Shown here: piece after piece, positions 1 through 6,700 of the stretch
Layout: every line of letters starts with the position of its first letter
Position numbering within the stretch: the first letter of the stretch is position 1
Assembly: GCA_011800805.1 (NCBI GenBank)
Contig: MPNW01001415.1
Span: forward strand, 1-12,242
DNA length: 12,242 nucleotides
Direction of reading: 5' to 3'
From: Hirudo medicinalis
Lineage: Eukaryota; Annelida; Clitellata; Hirudinida; Hirudinidae
Made by a program: the position numbers and the translations under genes
Notes under the pieces: model-generated
Databases searched by the model: none
Told to the model about the DNA's origin: nothing
What the model saw: the letters and a program-made list of their open reading frames with translations, nothing else

Positions 1-93
1 ATGGATGGATGGATGGATGGATGGATGGATGGATGGATGGATGGATGGATGGATGGATGGATGGATGGATGGATGGATGGATGGATGGATGGA
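1..93. repeat. (ATGG)n microsatellite, cut by the window edge
   Basis: About 23 uninterrupted ATGG units run from the first base, ending in GGAAGGAG. The array probably continues outside the window. A (GAAT)4 stretch follows at 157-173. Confidence 0.97.
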
Positions 94-263
94 AGGAGTA
101 ATTACGTGACAACAACAAAAACCAATAAATTAAAAGCAAGTTGCGCCAAGACTATCAATGAATGAATGAATGAACGTGAATAAATGATTTCCTAGAGATT
201 GAATTATTGTTATTGTGAGAATTAATAATGTTGTTATTATCAGGAAGAAGTTTCAAATTCGTT

Positions 264-300
264 GTTATTATTATTATTATTATTATCATTATTATTATTA

Positions 301-354
<54 letters not shown>
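264..354. repeat. (TTA)n microsatellite
   Basis: About 30 TTA units with two CAT interruptions lie in the upstream RhoGEF intron. Open frames over it (poly-Ile) are artefacts of the repeat. Confidence 0.96.
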
Positions 355-357
<3 letters not shown>

Positions 358-432
358 GTTTACAGACACTGATACTATTATTTGAAATAATATCAACTTG
401 TAATCTTAAACGAAAGTTCATACAACTAAAGG

Positions 433-634
433 ATCGTCATCATCATCATCATCATCATCGTCATCAGCAGCATCATCGCCATCATCATCATCGTCGTCGT
501 CGTCATCATCATCGTCATCATCATCATCATCATCATCATCATCGCCATCATCGTCTTCGTCGTCGTCGTCATCATCATCACCATCATCGTCGTTATCATC
601 ATCGTCATCATAGTTATAATCATCATTATCATCG
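433..634. repeat. Imperfect (CAT/CGT)n microsatellite
   Basis: Some 200 bases consist almost only of CAT and CGT triplets, with a few CAG and CTT. It reads as poly-His/Arg in one frame. The C/T change at the middle position looks like an aged array. Confidence 0.95.
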
Positions 635-802
635 ACTCCTCCGTCATCTCATTGGGCATGTGTCCTCCTCAAGAGAGCCAACAAGCATCGGAAGCTTTGA
701 AGACGTCATCGTCCTGCTCTTGTCGGTTTTATTTTTAGAAACCACGTGACCCGAAATATCACTTTGTTGCTAAGCTACCTGTAAACATTTTCGACGACTA
801 TG

Positions 803-823
803 GTGATGATGATGATGATGATG
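803..823. repeat. (GAT)n microsatellite, short
   Basis: Seven GAT units occur in the upstream RhoGEF intron, in the orientation opposite to the array at 433-634. Confidence 0.85.
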
Positions 824-995
824 TCCATTGTAGCAACAATGAATTAATGCAGCTTATCGATGAGGGGGATGCATTGTGAATGGAGATGATTATTGTATGT
901 TGTCAATTCAGTCAATCATTGTTCCATACATGTTCCTACAATCTATTCAACTGTTACTTTAAAACTCTAACCCATTCACTCATCCAATAGTTCCC

Positions 996-1126
996 CCATC
1001 CATCCATCCATCCATCCATCCATCCATCCATCCATCCATCCATCCATCCATCCACTCATCCATCCATCCATCCATCCATCATTCCACTCACCCATCCATC
1101 CATCCATCCATCCATCCATCTCCATC
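996..1126. repeat. (CCAT)n microsatellite, inverted relative to the array at 1-93
   Basis: About 130 bases are CCAT/CATC units broken by a few CACT and ATTC variants, ending about 40 bases before the first visible exon. It is the reverse complement of ATGG, so the two arrays form a long inverted pair. Confidence 0.95.
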
Positions 1127-1163
1127 ACTCAATATTATGCTCATCAGCATCTTTATTAATCAG

Positions 1164-1418
1164 GGCCCTGACATCACAGACTTGAGTACAGAGCTGATCC
1201 ACTCAGGTGAGTTAATCAAGGTAACTGGAAAAGGTTGGCACCAGCACAGGATCTGCTTCCTCTTTGATCATCAGATGGTTTTTTGCAAAAAGGTCACTTC
1301 TGCCTTCAATTTGTTTTTTTGGAACGTGCTCTAAAATAAACAGCTTTTCATTGAATGGCTTTAGCATTAAAATTCAAATGTTTTATAATTATTATTGTTA
1401 TTATTGTTGTTGTTGTTA

Positions 1419-1480
<62 letters not shown>

Positions 1481-2128
1481 ATCATCATCAGGACCTTTTG
1501 TGGAAGAACCTGCTGGTCTACAAGGGTCGGATCAGCACCGGTAGCATGGTCCTCCACGAGGAAGCAGGTCACGTGATGTTGTCGTCATTGGTCACGCGAC
1601 CACCACCAACCCTCCACCCCGAACACGTCATACATGACGTCACATTAATGTTTTCGCTTGACGTTGCACGACACGGCGCATTAAGTTCCGAAGCATGTTT
1701 GCAAAGTCACAAATGCGTGACTTCATCGTGTCACTCTATCCTGCGTGACGTCATCAGGTCACTCGGTTCTGCGTGACGTCATCATGTCACTCAGTTCTGC
1801 GTGTGACAGTCTGTGACAGTTACATTTCAATGCTTTTGCAACAAGCAAACTAACTAATGCGAAAGTGTGCATTGCATCGAATAAAAGTGACATTGTTACT
1901 TTACAACACTCCTTCACTCCTTGTTTTGCAGTCGATCGATTGTCATCAACGCAGAAGAACTCCTTCAAACTCCACGACAACACATGCGGGAAAACATCCA
2001 CGTGGCTCTGCAAAAGTCCGGAGGATTTGGAAAGATGGATGGAATCGCTGAGGAAGGAGAGATGGAAGGCAGAGGAGAGCACGGAAAGGATTGCTAGAGA
2101 AGGCGTGATGGAATCTCGTCCATGTTAG
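1164..2128 (+). CDS. Rho guanine nucleotide exchange factor, C-terminal part (PH domain), collybistin/Asef-like
   Basis: Three coding exons are visible: 1164-1292 (phase 0 at both ends), 1492-1567 (ends phase 1) and 1932-2128 (stop TAG at 2126-2128). Together they give 133 residues plus a stop. The N-terminal part, including the catalytic DH domain, must lie upstream of the window. The first exon carries [12 protein letters not shown] and [12 protein letters not shown], and the second opens with [14 protein letters not shown]. This is the PH signature of DH-PH exchange factors, closest in my memory to collybistin (ARHGEF9) and Asef (ARHGEF4/SPATA13), which share the CKKDLLxxxxLxYKGR pattern. 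The third exon has KNSFKLHD and the C-terminal PH helix with its conserved Trp ([13 protein letters not shown]). Such proteins load GTP on Cdc42 or Rac, and the PH domain binds phosphoinositides. The protein ends about 25 residues after that helix, shorter than I recall for vertebrate Asef/collybistin. The family is firm; the exact orthologue is not. Confidence 0.88.
1293..1491 (+). other. RhoGEF intron, phase 0, with microsatellite acceptor
   Basis: The donor is AAG|GTCACT and the acceptor is ATCATCAG|GACC, joining CKK to DLL without breaking the PH domain. About half of the 199 bp is a TTR/TTA repeat that runs into a CAT repeat. The final ATCATCAG of that repeat is the splice acceptor itself. 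Confidence 0.85.
1387..1490. repeat. (TTR)n then (CAT)n compound microsatellite at a splice acceptor
   Basis: ATT, GTT and TTA triplets run to 1474, followed by CAT units to 1490. The array serves as the T-rich tract of the RhoGEF acceptor at 1490-1491. Confidence 0.93.
1635..1642. promoter_or_regulatory. TGACGTCA (CRE/ATF-type) palindrome
   Basis: A perfect eight-base CREB/ATF consensus in the RhoGEF intron, with a half-site CGTCA just upstream at 1626-1630. Function is inferred from sequence only. Confidence 0.4.
1715..1809. repeat. 28-bp tandem repeat, about 3.4 copies, carrying TGACGTCA
   Basis: Units lie at 1715-1742, 1743-1770 and 1771-1798, with a partial unit after that. The shared core is GCGTGACGTCATC followed by GTCACTC. 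Units 2 and 3 contain perfect TGACGTCA at 1746-1753 and 1774-1781; unit 1 has TGACTTCA. Unit length is exactly 28 in all three. Confidence 0.85.
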
Positions 2129-2595
2129 TCTGTTGACGCCCGTATAAGCTGGTGACCGTGGTGGTCACGATGGAAATTTAAATGCTGGAAAATATATTTA
2201 TCTTGTTTCTGAATCCTTCCTAAGAATGATGAGACTAGTACTGGTGTTGGTGTTGTTAATATTTTGTTAAAGTTATCATTTAGTTGAATTATATAAATAA
2301 GTGACTGATCATTGCCACAGCTGACAGTAACAAGCATTGACCAAGACGAATGGCGTCCAAAGTCCAAGGGTTTTATGCAGGAAATTCGACCAAATTATTT
2401 CGTCCATATTTTCTCATTTTGAAAGTATTTATTTTTGTTACTTTATAAAAATTAATTTTATTGCTGTTTCCTCTCGCTTTTTAGTGACATTTTGTTTGTA
2501 CAATATTGCTGGTGTATCTATTACAATTATATTGCGGATGTTAAAGGTTGCAATGGTCTTTCAACGACAATAAAGTTATTGGATTTGTAAATATT
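2129..2595 (+). other. Probable 3' UTR of the RhoGEF gene
   Basis: AT-rich non-coding sequence runs from the stop codon to an AATAAA hexamer followed by a T-rich stretch. No long open frame or repeat is seen. The end is placed about 20 bases after the hexamer by convention and is not directly visible. Confidence 0.6.
2569..2574 (+). promoter_or_regulatory. Polyadenylation signal AATAAA of the RhoGEF gene
   Basis: A canonical hexamer (ACAATAAAGTT) lies about 440 bases after the stop codon and is followed by GT- and T-rich DNA, as expected for a cleavage site. Confidence 0.65.
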
Positions 2596-3779
2596 TCGTC
2601 ATTTGAAATTTTTCTCGCATTACTACAAATTTTTTCAAATTTTCGGACCATTAAGGGTTCGTGCTTTCTTTGAAAACATCTTCCAGCCGTAAAATTCTTC
2701 TATTTCTACCATAATTCACTTTTAAATTCATTTTGCCCGTCACAATTTTCTCCATCAACTGTTTGAGCGATGAAGTTTTGTTTTTCGAACATTATTTGTA
2801 TTTTTCCATTTACCTCTTGTTGTTGCGACATCTAGCCACTAGAGCCGTTTTCAGTATTTTTTTGCGGCCTCAGTCCCTGTCATTTGCTTCGTTTGTTGCT
2901 TTTGATGCCCTAGAATTAGGTTTTGTTTGGAAACAAATGACAATATTAAAAGAACTGCAATTATGCAAAGCCGTTAAAAAAATAATTCCAATTAACAGTG
3001 TAAATGATAGTCTTGAATATAATTCGCAAACCACAAGCCCAACCTTTCAAAAAATGAAAAAAATCCAAGCATATTTAATCGAAGGACTAGCCTGAATTTG
3101 GACTCAAAATGTTTTAGCCTAGCTGTTCTACTAAATTGTCCATGTTTTTACGAAGACATTTTATACAGCTTTTAAATATTTTAACTAGATAAAAGAAAAT
3201 ACACAATTCATAAAATGCTTTTAAAGTGTTCATTGTTTGCCGAATCAACACGGCAGGCACGTTGGTTGGAGAATAGAAGGCGCCCGGCACTATCGATGAA
3301 AGTTTGACTCAAATAAAAGTAGACTGAATAAAACATTGAGCTTTTTAATAAAACGAACGCATATATACAAAATATTTTTAAAATAAAATCCTATTATTAA
3401 ATTAACATTTAATTTTTTAAAATAATCGATTTTTAGTAAATAAAAGGATACCGTCGTTTTATGATCTATGCTTACTCTTAATTCGATGATCGCGGCACTT
3501 TTAATTTTTTTTTAAAACGTCGTTAAAATTAAATTTAGGAGATTGCATCCATTAAAATTTTTAAAAGGTTACGTTTTCCCAATTTTTGCGGAAGTTTGTC
3601 TAGAATATTTAAGAGTTTGATTTTTCAGGTCAGTACAAACTCATGTAAAATGTTGGCATCGATCCAAATTAAGCTGACTTAAGTTTTATAACATAAAACG
3701 GGATAAACATGCTTTGTTGGGCAACTATTTCATCGATATTATGCACTCAATGTTGAGAAATGTTATCTGATGGACAGGC
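2596..3779. other. AT-rich intergenic region, probably including the NCAPH promoter and 5' UTR
   Basis: No recognisable gene is seen. An open frame on the + strand at 2733-3095 starts on TTG, has biased composition and matches no family I know. From about 3100 the sequence is very AT-rich. Four ATCGAT hexamers occur at 3292-3297, 3425-3430, 3658-3663 and 3732-3737. A good acceptor-like TTTGATTTTTCAG ends at 3628, so a 5' UTR intron or trans-splice site is possible. No convincing TATA box position can be assigned. Confidence 0.5.
3741..3770 (+). other. Upstream ORF in the NCAPH leader
   Basis: A nine-codon ORF plus stop starts with ATG at 3741 and ends in TGA at 3768-3770. It is in the same frame as the NCAPH start at 3780, nine bases downstream. 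Its TGA shows that the main ORF cannot extend upstream in unspliced RNA. It could dampen translation if the transcript starts before it, but the transcription start is not known. Confidence 0.4.
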
Positions 3780-6700
3780 ATGGAAGCAGCTACATCTCTC
3801 GTTTCAAGACACACATCCCATAACGCGTCATCCTTCCAAACTCCTGCTCGTTCAGTGGGGCAGACGAGTGGATTGCTTTCACCATCAGGAAGGAGAATGC
3901 TCTTCAGCCTGGGTAGTGCCAGCAAGGGCAGCCCAACAATGTCGGTTGAGGTGTTGAATGATGACCAAATGGAGAAAAGACAGAAGATCTTGGAGTCTGC
4001 AAAAAAGTTTGTACCTGTGACACTATTGGACATTGAACTGTTCCAACATTAAATTGCTTTAAAATAACTCAGAAAAAAAGCTGAAGAAGAAGGACCAATT
4101 CCCCAAGAAAAAGTGCCTGAACACTACCACAATTGCCTAAAACTTGCTGCTCAGAATGTGAGTTGCAAATTAAAGCAAACATTTAAATGAAACCAAATTC
4201 TGACTTTTCCAACTTCTATTTTGATTGTCGACACAGAACAAACATTCAAACACGATGTTTGCCATACCATAAAGTTTCAAACATCACAGATTTTTGTTTT
4301 TTTTTATTTGAATTTTAAAAACCTTACAATCTTAAATGGTTGTTTTACTGATACTTTTTTTCTTTTTATAATTTTTCAACCCTTAAATATAATTTTTGTT
4401 CATCAATTTCAGAAAATCACCACCAAAAATGCCTTCAACCTCCACCTTATTGAGTATATGAACGACATGCTTCTGAGGAGTGATGAAGTCGATTTTCAGG
4501 TTACAAATTCATTTTCTTTCTTTGGTTTTGAACATCCACAAAAAAATTGTTATCGTTAATTTGGAACCACATAGATTTATTATTATTTTTTGCTTTTATC
4601 TTAAATAATGTTCAAAATATAGAAAAAGCAATATAATTAAATGGCCGAATTAAAAATACTGCCATTTTTCATAAGAGTGACTGTCGAATTTGTTTACCCT
4701 CCAGTTGGCAGCTCTCTCCCTAGAGGCAGGTTCGAAGATCTACTCCTGTCGCGTCGACGCCCTTCACACGGAGATCCACAGGATGGTGGCCACGCTGAAC
4801 AGGATGATTCTCGGCGACGACGACCGAGCCCGCAAGAAGGGGCCCAGACAGGGAGATGCAGAGGACGTGGAAGGCAATCCCGTCGACGACGAAGAGGGTA
4901 GGTTGGCTTGAAAGGCCTCGAAAGTTAAGAGGCTTCTTTGGTAGATTCATTCGAGCCTAGTATTAAAGGTTAAGAAAGCTTCTCTGGCGGATTCTTCTTA
5001 TCGGCGGTCGTCGATGCACTTGTAAGGCTGTGCCGACGTTGCTGAGGGTTTTTTGTGGCACTTGCAGGTGCAGACGCTGCCGGCGACACGAGCATAAGAA
5101 CGAAGAAGAAGAAGAACGACGATGCGGCGAGACAAAGGAAGCCGAAGAAAACTATCGAAACCAACATCAAAAACATCACGACAAACGACACAGAGATGAA
5201 TCTCGAGGTGCTCGTCGTCTTGATTTCTCGTTCGATCGATATTGTTTATTTGTTTATTGGAAATTTTTAACTCGTTTCCACCGTCAAGATGGACACTTAC
5301 TTTCGGAGGACCAGACTGGCTTTTGAACCTGGAAACACCTCCAAACTTCTCCTGAACTATCTCTACACCTGGAGCGATACCTGTGAACTCATTCTCGACC
5401 CTAGGAGGGTGGTGATTCAGGGCCAGGCCACCGGTAAAGATCAGTCTGCAAATAAAGAAAAGCCGAACGACGAAGATCGCGTTGCCGACGATCGATTCAA
5501 CAATCAAGACCGAGTCGACAGTCAAGCTCAAGTCACGAGCCAGAGCAAGCTCATAGATATTTCAGAATTCTCAGGTACTTGGCATTGCAAACTATTTCTG
5601 CAGATGTTCTATTAGTTAAATGGTTGCTAAGAGATCAGGATTGGATAATCATCTGTTGATTGGCAGATATCTTTAGTCACATTCTCAAGAGCAAGCCAAA
5701 GATATGTCCTTCTTTGGAGAATTTCAAGTTTGGTGATGAAGGAGAGGTGAATCAACTTAACATTTTTATGAATGTTGTGTAAGCCTGCTTAGTCTCATGC
5801 CATCAGCTAAGTCATACGTCATTTGGGAATTTAGCAGTGTTTTTGAGTGCTGTGTAATAATCTTGCAGACCTTACTGGTGAATGTTTGCGATAAGTTTGG
5901 AAAACTAGTGAATCGTTAATAATGATCGCGAATGGGAATATCAGTTCACAAGGGAATGAATAATTTGTAATTGTAACTCAGGATCTATTCAGAGCGCAAC
6001 ACAACAGGGAAGACCTCGAAAGATTCAGATTCGACGTGAACGCCGAACCCGATTGGCCCGCGGACGCCCCCTTCGAGGCCGACGACCAGCCGTACGGATT
6101 CGATGATTTCGGTGACGACGACAGTGAGTGTACAACTTATTGACGTGGAGCCGATGACGATGGAAATCTATGATGTAAAACAGAAAGTGCATGTGTATGT
6201 TTGTCTGTCCCAAGAACTCCCAAATGGTGAACGGTAGCGACTTGGAATTTGGATGCGTCATTCTTTATGCCATTCTTAGGTCGGCTGTGCTCTTTCCAAC
6301 TTTCAAGTTTTTCAGCTTTTCCTAAATGGCATAGGAGCTTTAAACTCGAGAGCTACTGAAATCGAGGAGAATCGTGCTCCCTCGCTGTCTGACGTTCGAG
6401 ACATCGCCTCTCGTGATGGTGGCATGGGTTCAAGTCCTGTCGAGGGAGCATCGTCCTAATCCCCCAGTTCTTTGAGGGCAAGCAGCTGCTGAATGTTTAT
6501 ATGTAGTGTGTGACTGGCAAAGCTAGTGATTGATAAAATTTGGAACCATTTTATAAAATATAGATATCAGCTATTAATTGAAATTCCATTTCAAGGAATG
6601 TCCCTTCAAGACAAAACAAACCTTCCTCTGGAAGAAACTATATCCCTTGTCAAGTAATTGATTTTAAATTGTTTATATCTCATTAGTATCCGTTAATGCT

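Larger units (their letters stand above)
1568..1931 (+). other. RhoGEF intron, phase 1, rich in TGACGTCA sites
   Basis: The donor is GCAG|GTCACG and the acceptor is TTGTTTTGCAG|TC. The single G left at 1567 plus TC at 1932 makes a Val codon, and the reading frame then reaches KNSFKL. Choosing the alternative AG at 1953-1954 would break the frame. The intron holds three perfect TGACGTCA palindromes, a CACGTG at 1570-1575 and a 28-bp tandem repeat. Confidence 0.8.

Noticed and set aside
228..749. Long poly-Ile/poly-His open frame on the + strand (and matching minus-strand frames)
   Set aside because: It is open only because it crosses TTA and CAT arrays; there is no domain, and it lies in what must be an intron.
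640..770. Possible further RhoGEF exon (end of the DH domain) in the non-repeat segment
   Set aside because: No DH motif is seen in any frame, and no acceptor/donor pair fits the phase-0 exon at 1164.
2832..2858. CTCF-like motif (CCACTAGAGCCG)
   Set aside because: Only part of the consensus matches and a single weak site is not informative.
2733..3095. 120-codon open frame on the + strand after the RhoGEF gene
   Set aside because: It starts on TTG, its composition is that of AT-rich non-coding DNA, and no similarity is recognised. A decayed transposon remnant cannot be excluded.
4998..5531. 177-codon open frame on the minus strand across NCAPH exons 5 and 6
   Set aside because: It is a shadow of the coding exons and has no recognisable domain.
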